Positions 1 to 10,201 of a DNA stretch of 64,000 nucleotides are shown here, one piece after another. Source of the stretch: Cryptomeria japonica (lineage: Eukaryota; Streptophyta; Pinopsida; Cupressales; Cupressaceae); contig NC_081412.1 of NCBI RefSeq assembly GCF_030272615.1, positions 539,799,835 through 539,863,834 on the forward strand. The letters are read 5' to 3'. The number at the start of each line of letters is the position of its first letter. Within the stretch, counting starts at the first letter, position 1. The position numbers and the translations under genes are program-made. The notes under the pieces were generated by a model. That model was not told the DNA's origin and ran no database searches. It saw nothing but the letters and a program-made list of their open reading frames with translations.

Positions 1-456
1 TTCATGCACCGACGGTAAAGCCATCTAACCCACACCATTATCCATAATAGAACAAATCAATATAATAGGCTATTATAAAGAATATGTACAAAAATATGAA
101 AGAACATTAAATTACCATTACAAACCCATAAAGCATTAAATAGTGAAAATAGAAATAAATTTATTAATGTCTCCCTATAAACACCACAACCATAACCAAA
201 ACAAAAAAAATTCTTACCCACAAAAACTAAGTAGCTGGTGAGTTGCAAGTCTAAAACATCTCTCAGATGATCAAACCGTTTCTTAATTTTGTTCTTCTGA
301 TTAGTAAATGGATTTAGTTGCATGTACAAGTTTTCTATTTGAAGCCTTTTGTTTCCCTATATTTGAGACTTAATAAAATTCTTGTGAGTAGGAAATTGAT
401 TTAGGAGCTACGTGTGAAGAATTTGGCAAAGTAAATGATGACAATCAAACTCAAAT
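1..456. other. Non-coding spacer, nothing recognised
   Basis: AT-rich sequence without a supported gene. The short open frames here have no recognisable domain and are what AT-rich DNA gives by chance. Confidence 0.5.
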
Positions 457-836
457 TTTATCTGTCTTGAAAGCCTTTTATCCTGATGGCATTAAATTAA
501 AGTTCTTTCTCTATTTTCTGGTTATCTCTGGAGCAGAGGTTTCTTTGCATAGACCTGGGATACATTTAAATTGTGTTGTATATGCGGAAATATGTATCCT
601 GGGACGATGCAATGCAACCTTTGCTCCACCAATACCAGATAGAAGAGAAAGTACTTTAATTTAAAGCCATCAGGATAAAATGCTTTCAAGACATATATTA
701 GGTATAAAAGGAAGCCTACCCTGTCATTTGAAGGGGTTTACCTACAATTCAAGTGATCTCTTAATTATAAAATCAATTCAATTCCAAGTGAATAGGCAAT
801 CAAGCATTCATCAAGAATTGAAGGAGAAATCAAGTT
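457..836. repeat. Foldback repeat, copy 1 (long hairpin plus tail)
   Basis: Positions 463-694 form a long inverted repeat. The left arm (463 to about 568) pairs with the right arm (about 592-694) over roughly 100 bp with about 17 mismatches by eye, around a loop of about 23 bases. The outermost match is TGTCTTGAAAGC with GCTTTCAAGACA. A tail of ~140 bp follows, beginning with a TATA-like TATAAAAGG at about 703. The whole unit recurs at 1245-1618 and the tail alone at 30503-30577. It could be a foldback MITE, part of an LTR, or a young small-RNA hairpin; no clear target-site duplication was seen. Apparent open frames on it are hairpin-arm sequence. Confidence 0.8.
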
Positions 837-1244
837 AATAAAGATATTTAATAGAGGATATATTTAATAAAGATATCATCTTTTAAATTAAGAAATGGGG
901 AGGAGATTAAGAATACAAACCTTCCATATTGCACGCTTCAAGGTATATTAAAATTAGTTTAAAGTGTATTCATTTAGAGACCTTTCATAAAATATTCTCA
1001 ACTTACACATCATAAAAGGATCTTAAAATATTTATTATTTATAATGATAAGAATTTGGTTTTTCCATACACCTTCCTTTACTATTTTAAAAATATCGTCG
1101 ACCAAAATATTGTGCAGCAGTAGTATGGAGTGCATTTCATCTATTTTATGCCTAAATATTTCATCATACCACTTTCTTTTCAAAGGTGAGTGATCGATTG
1201 CGGTGTTTGGGTAATGCATTCCAAATAGATCCAGTTGCATACCA
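837..1244. other. Spacer between the two foldback copies
   Basis: AT-rich sequence with no recognisable gene or repeat. Confidence 0.5.
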
Positions 1245-1618
1245 TTTATCTGTCTTGATTAAAGACTTTTATCTTGATGGCATTAAATTAAAGTTCTTTC
1301 TCTATTTTCTGGTGATCTCTGGAGCAGAGGTTGCTTTGCATCGACTTGGGATACATTTAACTTGTGTTGTATCTACGGAAATATGTATCCTAGGATGATG
1401 CAATGCAACCTCTACTCCACCAATACCAGATAGAAGAGAAAGTACTTTAATTTAAAGCCATTAGGATAAAATGCTTTCATGACATATATTAGGTATAAAA
1501 GGAAGCCTACCCTGTCATTTGAAGGGGTCTACCTACAATTCAAGTGATCTCTTAATTATAAAATCAATTAAATTCCAAGTGAACAAGCAATCAAGCATTG
1601 AAGGAGAATTCAAGTTGG
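1245..1618. repeat. Foldback repeat, copy 2
   Basis: Second direct copy of the unit at 457-836. Its hairpin is 1251-1484, with the same arm and loop layout, and the tail again begins with a TATAAAAGG motif. The two copies differ by scattered substitutions and small indels, for example GATTAAAG against GAAAG near the left end. The stem is kept in both copies, including the stretch TTAAATTAAAGT and its partner. Confidence 0.8.
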
Positions 1619-2004
1619 TGCAAGTGCATTTGGAAGACCAAAGGACTCAATGAAGCCATTAAAGACTTTTGAAGGTCTTAGGAGTGAAGAGCCAATCAAT
1701 TATGATGTCTTAAGGGGGAAGCCTTAAACAACACACACTAAGCTTTGATTGCTTAGGTGTGTTGTGGGCCCATTCCTTCCCTTGACGTCCCTTCTCGTCC
1801 ATTTCTATTAAAAAGACAATCACTGTTAGCATTTGAATTCAAACAGTGTTCCCGCATTTGACTGCATAGAACAAAGCAAATGGCATAAGAAACTCTCATC
1901 TACCTTGCAACTGCCATAGAATACCTCCTTGAGGAGATATTCTCATGTCCTTCCTTCTTTATGTTGTTGATGAAATACATAAGTGTCCTCACAATGCAGT
2001 CAAT
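1619..2004. other. Spacer, nothing recognised
   Basis: No gene, hairpin or repeat that I can support. It could be the remainder of the element carrying the second foldback copy, but no boundary is visible. Confidence 0.4.
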
Positions 2005-2440
2005 GCAACAAATAGATTTCCATTTCGATCTATTTTATTTGCCAACATACTCTCTACCTGTGCCAAAATGGGAGCTTTGGAACAGAGTATGGGCTTCCAT
2101 CAAAGTAGAAGGTAAGGGCAGTTAATATCACATGCTTATGGTTGGAAATGCTTTGTTTGACATGTTTGGAAAATGTGGAAGTATAGACATGAAAGCGCAT
2201 GAACTATTTGGTGAGATGCATCAAAGAAACGTGATCTAATGGAATGCTATGATTGCAGGATATGCACAAAATGTGTTTGAAATGGATTTAGAAACTTCCA
2301 ACCAAATGTGATTAGTGAGTATAGATGTTGTAGTGCAACTGCCCAGGTACACATGCATGCAAAATGTGTAAGCTTAGATAAGGCACATGAATTGTTTGAC
2401 ATAATGCCTCAAAGATCACCCAATATCCAATGATGGTTGG
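2005..2440 (+). pseudogene. Degraded PPR (pentatricopeptide repeat) protein fragment
   Basis: Plus-strand translation shows typical plant PPR repeats. About 2010-2090 reads ...TCAKMGALEQ...; 2141-2270 reads VGNALFDMFGKCGSID, then ELFGEMHQRNVI, a TAA stop, and WNAMIAGYAQN; 2357-2425 reads AKCVSLDKAHELFDIMPQRS. Such proteins bind organellar RNA for editing or processing in mitochondria or plastids. Here the pieces lie in different frames, with stops, one extra codon and missing parts between repeats. It is a dead remnant, either of an old gene or of a retrocopy. The PPR identity is clear; the subclass is probably the PLS type, judging from the MGALEQ/NAMIAGYAQNG style. Confidence 0.85.
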
Positions 2441-3474
2441 GAGAAAGAAAACATTAAATTTTTGAGAATCTTAAATATTTCTTTATTCATCACTATAAAT
2501 CTATTATGAATTTAGTCTCAATATTGCAGAAATTTATTCTATTATGAATACAATATTTAGGGATGTAATCTTTATATTTTTTTTTTAATTAGGAAAAGGT
2601 CCTAATAGAATCCCCAACTAATTAATCTAGAGAAAGATACCACTAAAGAAAGAAATTCAATCCTCACCACTATGGTCTTGAAGGCTTTTAAGACACTTGG
2701 ATTCCTATTTTGGCCCGTAAATTAGTAAATTAGTTTGAGAGAATCTATTGGGTGGGAAATTGTGTATGGTTGCAATTATTTTCATGCATGGAAAGTGATT
2801 TAAAGTTTGGACCAATAGAGGATAAGTATTTCTTGAACCTTCGAGGACATGTGTAGAGCACCGCATGGATGTTTCTCCATTATTGAACTCTTTGAATATG
2901 TAAGTAAATTATTTTTGGTTGATGACACAGTAAGTGTGGTATTTGTCTTTTCGATATGTTGTGGTTAGTATTAATCAAATATGGAATTTTTTTGATGCTA
3001 TATACACTATGTTTTGGATTGAATTTAGGTAAGAAAAGAGGTAATGGAAGAATAAAAGAGGTACACAAAGGAAGAAGAGTGAAATAGGTGGTTTGGGATG
3101 GAGGTTACAAGTATATATGATAATGCGTATGGATAATTTGTTGTCTATAAAGAGGCAAATAAGCTATCACAACTTCAACATGAATGAATGCCTCATCTAC
3201 AGAAGCAAAAGGTACCTCTAATGGTTTCAAAATTTGTCAAAATAGTTATGATATACCAAATAATCAAGTGGAATATCCTTTAGGTAACTAATATTATCTT
3301 CAAACTATTTATTTTGATTTTCATCATATATGGACCTAATTGCCCCACCTTTAGGAGATAACAATAGGAGATAATTTATTAGATTTAAAAGTCCATGATA
3401 AATAAATTAATTATACATGCTATGAGAATGTTTACTATCACAAATTGATTTTAATTCATCTATCTACATGAATA
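2441..3474. other. Spacer up to E1, nothing recognised
   Basis: About 1 kb of AT-rich DNA with no supported gene. The last five bases (3470-3474, GAATA) look like the left target-site duplication of E1. Confidence 0.5.
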
Positions 3475-4972
3475 TGATAACTCAATGATGAACAGATAGT
3501 ACCAAACCGGTACTGAGAGGGCGGGGGTGAATCAGTACAGACAAAACAACATTCCTAAAACCGGTTTGTCAGTAGATATTGTGCTTTGGCAAACAAACAG
3601 TAACACCGGTCTTAAATAGAGTTCAACCGACAAAACCCAGAATAACTGAGACAAGCATAAACCGGTTGACACTTATCTTTTCATACAATCTAGTACTTCA
3701 CTTCCATTTCACCCTAGTGCATGAATAGGTAATCTATCATCAAAATATATAAATAGCTAGATCAACATGACTTACCTTTAGACACAAATCACTTAAACCA
3801 TCACATGAATAACACCACACATGACGCATAGATTTTTCACGTGGAAACCCAACTGGGAAAAACCACGGTGGGGATGAATACCCACAAGCTATTTTTGAAC
3901 TCTTTAGAAGTCCGCTCTGTTAGGAGCCTTGTCCAATTAAAGACTGTTAAAATAGGTTCTGTTAGGAACCGACCCTGTTAGGGATCACCCAGTTAAGGGA
4001 TGGCTAGAATACCCGGTTAAGGGTTAAACCCTGTTAAAGGTTACCTTGTTAGAGGATTTCAAGAACTCAATGGTTTTGAGTCACCCTGTCAAAGGATTTA
4101 CAGTAAGCTGGTTAAAGCTACCCTGTTAAGGGATTTCCCAACTGTTGAAGTGGTTAGAGATCAACTGGTATTGCAATGATCTGGTAACAGCACTCAATGT
4201 CAATGCAGATCCACTTTAGCTTCTCTTCACCTTCTGCACTTACACTCTGCAAGTATCACTACTCTCCTCTGGTCTAGCAAGAATCACGTATCTCTTCACT
4301 TGGATACACACACACAACTTTTTCCAACAACCACAGAAAGAAACACAACATTGACCTTATAGGAAATAGATATGTCGGTAGCATAAACCCTAAACCCTAA
4401 ACCTGTTAGGTTAAGCAATTCAAACAGTTCATTCCTAACTGTTGAGCACATTGCATTAAATGCAACAGTCTTGAACCGATCTCAAGATGTTCTCCATCAT
4501 TCATTTTCCATCGCTTTCATGGCGGCTGATAACCCATCACGCACTTTCATCGTTTACAGACTTCGCACATTCCCAGGGTAGATAGGAACAATCTCCTTCA
4601 TGCAAGATCCTTCACGCACACAAGGCTGACGTGGCAACATGATCTATTCTTTGTTACAATGCTAACTCATCACACAAAGTCACCAGTTAAGTCACATAGG
4701 CTTGAAGCACTTCAACCGAAAACCCTGAAGTTGAGACTACCAACCAGTAGTCATACAAATCTTTCATGTACTGGTTCCCATATCAACATGCCAATTCACC
4801 TTGAACAAACACACCGCTTCACTTTGGCACATATACTGGTTCACAATGTTATACTAGTTCTCACATATACCGGTTCTTGGTAACATACCAGTTCACTCTT
4901 CTTCAGCATATTGACATCAATGACAACATACAATGTCATCATGTCCTCATACCGGTTCACATAATGCCAACA
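3475..4972 (-). repeat. E1 3' LTR
   Basis: Matches 27528-28991 throughout. Read on the minus strand it begins TGTTGGCATTATG and ends ...GAGTTATCA. It holds a telobox-like run AAACCCTAAACCCTAAACC at 4385-4403 and a series of degenerate CTGTTAGGG-like units at about 3905-4140. Confidence 0.92.
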
Positions 4973-4990
4973 GTCTCCCCCTTTGGCATT
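4973..4990 (-). promoter_or_regulatory. E1 polypurine tract
   Basis: On the minus strand CCAAAGGGGGAGAC lies directly before the 3' LTR start TGTTGGC. This is the expected plus-strand DNA primer for reverse transcription. E4 and E5 have almost the same tract. Positions 4991-5216 are the 3' untranslated end of E1. Confidence 0.8.
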
Positions 4991-5216
4991 GATGGCAATA
5001 TGCAAAGATATCTCTTCGTTTCACATCTTCTCCCCCAATTTATGTAGATATCTTCTCCGCTTCACTTCTTCTCCCCCTTTGACAACAATGCCGAAGTGGA
5101 GGCACAATATTCCCTATTCCATTATGTTACTCCTCTGAGGAGTAACATCCTTCAACACATCAATCCTGAAAAAAAAATTGACTATGCAATACTTGACTGA
5201 TGTGGAGCATATACCT

Positions 5217-5960
5217 TTAGTTTACCTCCTGAAGGGGCAGCACCCCTAATTCACCTCTTAAGTACATAAATGTAGCCTTTGGGAGAGGCTTGGTGAATAT
5301 GTCTTCTAACTGCTCCTTACTAGAAACATGTTCCAGTGCAATCTCTTTATTCTGAACCTTTTCCCTCAAGAAATGATACTTAAGCTCAAAGTGCTTGGTT
5401 CTACAATGCAAAACCAGATTCTTAGAGATGTTAATTGCACTAGTATTGTCACAAAATATACTTACCGGTTCAGATACAGGAACTTTGAAGCCATTTAATA
5501 CATGCTTCATCCAAATTGTCTGAGTGTAGTTCATGAAAGCTGTAACATACTCTGCTTCCACTGTAGACTGAGAGATACAACTCTGCTTCTTACTCATCCA
5601 TGAGACCAGTCTACCACCAAGAAAGAATGCACCACCGGTTGTGCTCTTCCAGTTGTCCACATTACCTGCCCAATCAGCATCTATGAATAATTTCAAGTTG
5701 AAATCCTTGCTATATGGATACCACAATCCATAATCAATAGTTCCCTTCAGATATCTAAGAATTCACTTGACTGCAACCAAGTGGGATCCTCTTGGACTTT
5801 TCTGGAACCTTACAGTAATGCCAACTGCATGTGCAATATCTAGTCTGCTATGCACTACATAATGCAACTTACCAATAATTGATCGGTATTCCTTCTCATT
5901 AACCAATGCTGAGTCATCCTCTTGGGATAGTTTACAACCAGTCACCATCTTCCATGCCAA
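5217..5960 (-). pseudogene. E1 RNase H and C-terminal RT (copia pol)
   Basis: The minus-strand translation has the copia pattern that follows the RT palm: VTGCKLSQEDD, then RSIIGKLHYV, then the RNase H core with DADWAG, KSTTGG and SWMSKKQ, ending near DIFTKPLPK and a stop at 5217-5219. An in-frame stop at 5763-5765 separates the two parts. RNase H removes RNA from RNA:DNA hybrids during reverse transcription. The join to the RT upstream (6025) is out of frame, so at least one indel lies between 5960 and 6025. The product would not be functional. Confidence 0.9.
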
Positions 5961-6024
5961 AGGTCAACACCTCTTTGACATACTTGGACTGAGTGATAAA
6001 GATTCCATCTTTCATCTATTGAAT

Positions 6025-6980
6025 CTATAGTCCAATGAAGAACATAATCTCCCCTATGAGTGACATCTCAAACTCTTTCTTCATCTCATCTGCAAACTCA
6101 TGACTCATCTTGTCATCTCCACCAACAATAATGTCATCAACAAATACCTCACAGATCAGGATCTGATCTCCTTCAGATTTCAAGAAGATATTGCTATCTT
6201 CACTTGTTCTCTCAAATCCAATCTTCACAAGATGGGAGTGCAGGCATTCATACCATGCTCTAGGTGCCTGCTTTAGACCATATAAAGCTTTATGTAGCCT
6301 ACACACCATGTCACTATCTTCAGATAGGGAAAACCCATCTGGTTTCTCTATATACACCTCCTCTTCAAGTACACCATTTAGGAATGTAGATTTTACATCC
6401 ATTTAATATACTTTGAATCCTTTAAAAGTTGCATATGCAAGAAGCATACAAACTCCTTCCAATCTCACTACAGGAGCAAAGGTTTCTCCATAGTCTTCTC
6501 CTTCTTCTTGGGCATATCCTTTACACACAAGTCTAGCTTTGTTTCTAATCACTATGCCATCCTCATTCAGCTTATTTTTGAAAACCCATTTGGTATCGAT
6601 GACATTTTTATGCTCCGGTTTGGGTACCAAAGACCATGTACCATTTCTCTCTATCTGGTCAAGTTCCTCTTCCATTGCCTTGATCCATTCTTCATCTTTA
6701 TGTGCCTCTTTGAATGATTTAGGCTCAAATTCAGAGATCATACATGAGTTTTCTCTGACCTTTTTTCTTGTAGGAATTCTTGCATCCTTATCTCCTATGA
6801 TCTGCTTAGGATCATGATTCAGCTTGACATACCGAGGAATGGTCTTAACAGATTCCTCTTGCTTTTCTTCTTCATCCTCATCTCCATCAGTATCAGCATC
6901 TACATCCACTAGTGTAGGAACATTGTTACTGGTACTTGGTTGACTAGCAACTGGTTCCCAAAAGGTTACAACTGGTTCAT
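6025..6980 (-). pseudogene. E1 reverse transcriptase (copia)
   Basis: The minus-strand translation shows the copia RT: W(T)LVPKP-type start, TKWVFKNKL, RNKARLVCKGY, GEDYGETFAPVVR, a TAA stop at 6403-6405, then MDVKSTFLNG with the first catalytic Asp, YGLKQAPRAWY, and FVDDIIVGG with the catalytic Asp pair at about residues 89-90 of that segment. An acidic linker (DADTDGDEDEEE) precedes it. The catalytic residues remain, but there are stops at 6403 and 6025 and frame changes near 6960 and just below 6025. This was the DNA polymerase that copied the element's RNA in cytoplasmic particles. Confidence 0.92.
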
Positions 6981-7196
6981 TTACCGCTTGCTCACTGTCA
7001 GTTTCCTCAATTTCCTCAGAGGTTCATCAACTCTCACATTGATGCTTTCCATAATTCTCTGAGTCCTATTATTGAAACACTTAAGAGATTTGCTCTTGGT
7101 GGAATACCCTAGGAATATTCCTTCATCACATTTCACATCAAATTTGCTCTGGTGTTCGCTCCTCTTGATGTAACATTTGCTACCAAACACTCTAAA
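6981..7196 (-). pseudogene. E1 integrase C-terminal part, beyond the E2 insertion
   Basis: The minus strand reads FRVFGSKCYIKR, then GIFLGYS and RIMESINVRVDE. This is the segment that normally follows the copia integrase core and leads to RT. Its first codon at 7196 is in phase with the last codon at 25366 on the other side of E2, so this is one gene cut in two. The frame ends in a stop at 6981-6983, and the acidic linker continues in another frame. Confidence 0.9.
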
Positions 7197-7201
7197 GTAG
7201 C

Positions 7202-8684
7202 TGTATACGGGAAAAGTAGGTTGATAAAACTTAATATGTGAAAATATTGTTATATACTAGTCCACACACACACACACAGGACTTCTTGGTGCAAGCTATA
7301 GAGTAACGAAGTATTACTCAACTTCCCAAGGTGGGTCCCATGGTTCTCTATCTCACAATGTCCCTCAAACCAACATTTTTGCTCTCAGATCACTGAGCAA
7401 AATGGTTTAGGGATGGCAAATGCAAGAATGAGGGATGCTTTGATAGATTTTTAGAATGAAATGTATTCTAAGCTATGTATGGTTCTAGAAATGCAATAAA
7501 CTAGATGATAAGATGACAAGGTTAGTATGAATACTATCCTAACATGATATATTTAGTCTATGATTGAGCTAAATGATAAAGAAAGTATTCTAAACATGCA
7601 TATTTAGACTAATTTCTAGTTAAAGAGAGGCTAAAATGATGAGCATAAAATGATATGTGAAAGCTTGAATGTATTTGAGCATAAGTGTGATACTACAAAT
7701 TTGAAGGATCCTTCTTTTGGAGGAATGAGAGCTCTATTTATAGCAAAAATAGGGCAATGGATGGCCAAGATTGAAAGATTCAATCAAGGGTTGAGTTTGA
7801 AAGTTGGGGATCCATGTTTGCAATTGGCACCAATGCCATGGTGACAAGTGTCAACATAGGGCTGGGTTGAGAGAAGGGGTTGGAGGCATTAAATATCCGA
7901 GAAGACCTTAGGGTTATCTAGGAGATAAGGGTTAAGCTTAAGTTAGGCTTACCCAATGGATTAAGATTTAATCCAAGGATAAACCTTTGTGCAAATGATT
8001 AAGAGATAATCATGGTCAAAGCATTAAAGGCCCGATGAGACCCTTGGGTTGGGTGAAGGTTGACTTAAAACCAATTTATTAACCATGTAAGAGGGTTTGA
8101 GTTAACCATTAATAGTTATTGGAGACTTTGGGGGATTAAGTGGTTGAAGGTTGAAAGCCTTTAATGGTTATTAGAGACTTTGAGGAATTAAGTGGTTGGG
8201 AGTTTGAAGCCTTTAATGGTTATCAAAGACTTTGAGGTTTGAGAAGTGACTTCCCTTTGCTTAGGGATGTGACAAAGTTTAGAGGAAGGATTAGGTTAAT
8301 TAGAAGCGTTTAGAATATTCTAGAAGGAATTAGAAAGGGATTTAGGATTTTGCAAGTGGATGGAGGGATAATAGGATTTAATTGAAATAAAGAGATTTAA
8401 TTCAATTTGGTTGCAATTTGGGGAAATTAAATAAATTAGATTTATTCAATTTTTAGGATAACTATTTAATTAAATTTGAATTTAATTAAAAGTGGATAGG
8501 GGGGATTTAATTGAATAAAATGATTTATTCATTAAATGGTATAGTGAATTTTATTTAAATAAATTGAATAATTTACTTAATAAAATAGAGGAATGTGGGT
8601 AATTTAATTAAATTGGATTTAATTAAATAGAGAAATGAACATAAAATATTCATTTAGGAATATGGTCATTTTTATATGTCTACA
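7202..8684 (-). repeat. E2 3' LTR
   Basis: Same length as the copy at 23883-25365. It includes a (CA)n tract at about 7262-7278 and AT-rich tandem-like stretches of AATTTAATTAAA near 8460-8640. The 64-codon open frame at 7650-7844 is repeated in the other LTR and is not a gene. Confidence 0.95.
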
Positions 8685-8700
8685 TTTTGCCCCTCTTTGA
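8685..8700 (-). promoter_or_regulatory. E2 polypurine tract
   Basis: The minus strand reads CAAAGAGGGGCAAAA immediately before the LTR start TGTAGAC, as expected for the plus-strand primer. Positions 8701-9041 after it show no further feature. Confidence 0.75.
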
Positions 8701-9041
8701 AGTGACATGTGTGCACATGTTATTTCAAAGAAAATGATGTGTTTTTGTGATTTTATGATCAAATGCAATTTTTGTGTCGCTCTTGTGATTTGTAAGTCAT
8801 GCCCCAGATTTGTGTGATGCCCCAGATTCGATATTTGATGGTGATGCCCCCTCGGGAGATGAATCAATATTTTGAAAATTGTCGATTTAATTTGATGAGG
8901 TTCATATGATGTGTATGATTTCATGCATGTGAAATGTGGGTAAATTGATCCATCTCCTGATAAGTTACAAATGCTATGGTATAGGGGAGACCGCGACCAT
9001 ATTACAGGTCTATTCGGCTAACCCTAATTTCATTTTCCTTC

Positions 9042-9050
9042 TATAAAAGG
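9042..9050 (+). promoter_or_regulatory. TATA box for the antisense PMD gene
   Basis: TATAAAAGG on the plus strand, preceded by a pyrimidine-rich CATTTTCCTTC. It lies about 150 bp before a GTAAGT splice donor and ~1.15 kb before the PMD reading frame, all on the plus strand. A start about 30 bp downstream would give a short first exon of about 120 bases. Inferred from sequence only. Confidence 0.55.
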
Positions 9051-9197
9051 GGAAAAGGGATTGAATTAGAATCATTTGTTCATTGTTGACTTTGGAGAAA
9101 GAGAATTTGCTCTGTAGAGAAAATACCTATTCCGTATCATAGACACCGTTTCGAGCGCGTCTGGAGGTACCGGAAACCTGTAGCGTATGGACCACCA

Positions 9198-10201
9198 GTA
9201 AGTCAACATTGTTGACCCACTTTTGACTTTTTATTTGATCATTTTTAGTCATTTTTTGATTTTCAAAGTTCGAGTTTAACAGTTTAGCGCGTCTAGGGCT
9301 TAGAATAGCGCATACGAACTGTAGAGTAGCGCATCAAGTTGAATATTAGGGGTCACATCCGAAATGAAAAGGGTAGTGCATAGGAAATAGAAGATAGCGC
9401 ATAGACGCAGAATAGCGCATAGGGATTGTTGGGTAGCGCATCAGGTTAACAGGTTAGCGCGTAGGGTAGACCTAGCGCATAGGGGTCGTAGGGGTTCGCA
9501 TAGGTAAGGGGGTTTAGCGTGTAGGGTTAACCTAGCGCATAGGTTTAAACGGGTAGCGCCTAGGAGGAATAGATTAGCGCGTGGAGTCAGTCTAGCACAT
9601 AGGGTAGATTAGGTGGCGCATGGGGGGAAAAGATTAGCACATAGAGTTAGTCTAGTGCATAGGATAAATATATTAGCGCGTAGGAGAGACAGCCTAGTGC
9701 GTGGGGGGATTTTAGTGCATTGGGTATCTATTTTAGCACATCTAGAGAATTTTTGCGAGATGAGTCAATTTGTAAATTTGTTTTGTTTGTCTATCATGGT
9801 TTGATGGATTTGTCCAATATGAGTGTTGATATAACTTGTTTTGATGTGCGATATTTCAAGTTATGTATAGATATCAATGTGTTGTGTTTGACCAAAATAT
9901 GAGTTATGTGCGTGTTCTATTTCAAGTTCAATGTGTGAAGCCTGATGTGTATTACAAGCTGATATGGGTTGGAAACTTGAGTTGTTTCACAAGCTGATAT
10001 GGGTGGGAAACTTGAGTTGTTTTACAAGTTTTGATATGGTTTTTGAGAACTTGAGTCATGTTACAAGTTGATATGAAATAATAGGATTTTGAACTTGATG
10101 TAGATGAGCAAATTTGTTTCATGTTATTGATATGAGTTTGATTTTGATATCTTTGTTTTGATGTGGAAACTGATATTAGATTTGTTTTGCTTGTTTGACA
10201 G
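9198..10201 (+). other. Probable intron of the PMD gene, carrying array L
   Basis: A GTAAGT donor at 9198-9203 and a pyrimidine/T-rich tract ending TTGACAG at 10195-10201 would remove 1,004 bases. The acceptor lies right before the PMD frame, which begins GAG CGA TTG at 10202. The frame stays open back through the first exon (about 9110-9197) but shows no ATG there, so the start codon is lost or the start lies elsewhere. The intron holds the TAGCGCAT array and, at 9954-10100, about four copies of a 35-39 bp repeat (ACAAGCTGATATGGG...ACTTGAGTTG). Confidence 0.5.
9284..9741 (+). repeat. TAGCGCAT array L, ~22 units of ~20 bp
   Basis: Units start at 9284, 9305, 9327, 9374, 9395, 9413, 9433, 9454, 9473, 9495, 9514, 9533, 9553, 9574, 9593, 9614, 9634, 9653, 9674, 9694, 9713 and 9734. 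Spacing is 18-22 bp except one 47-bp gap that has lost a unit. The octamer is TAGCGCAT with variants TAGCGCGT, TAGTGCAT and TAGCACAT, usually followed by AGG. Between octamers the sequence is much less conserved. It reads in the sense of the PMD gene. Confidence 0.92.

Noticed and set aside
467-664. Plus-strand open frame of 65 codons
   Set aside because: It lies across the hairpin arm and has a non-ATG start; its relative at 1186-1398 is just the second repeat copy.
4385-4403. Telomere or interstitial telomere tract
   Set aside because: Fewer than three CCCTAAA units, repeated only because both LTRs carry it.
9284-9741. CRISPR-like array
   Set aside because: Units are only 20 bp with an 8-base core, are degenerate, and sit in a plant retrotransposon. 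Nothing else of a CRISPR system is present.
9613-9902. Open frames across array L
   Set aside because: They are translations of the octamer repeat without a domain, and lie in the probable intron.
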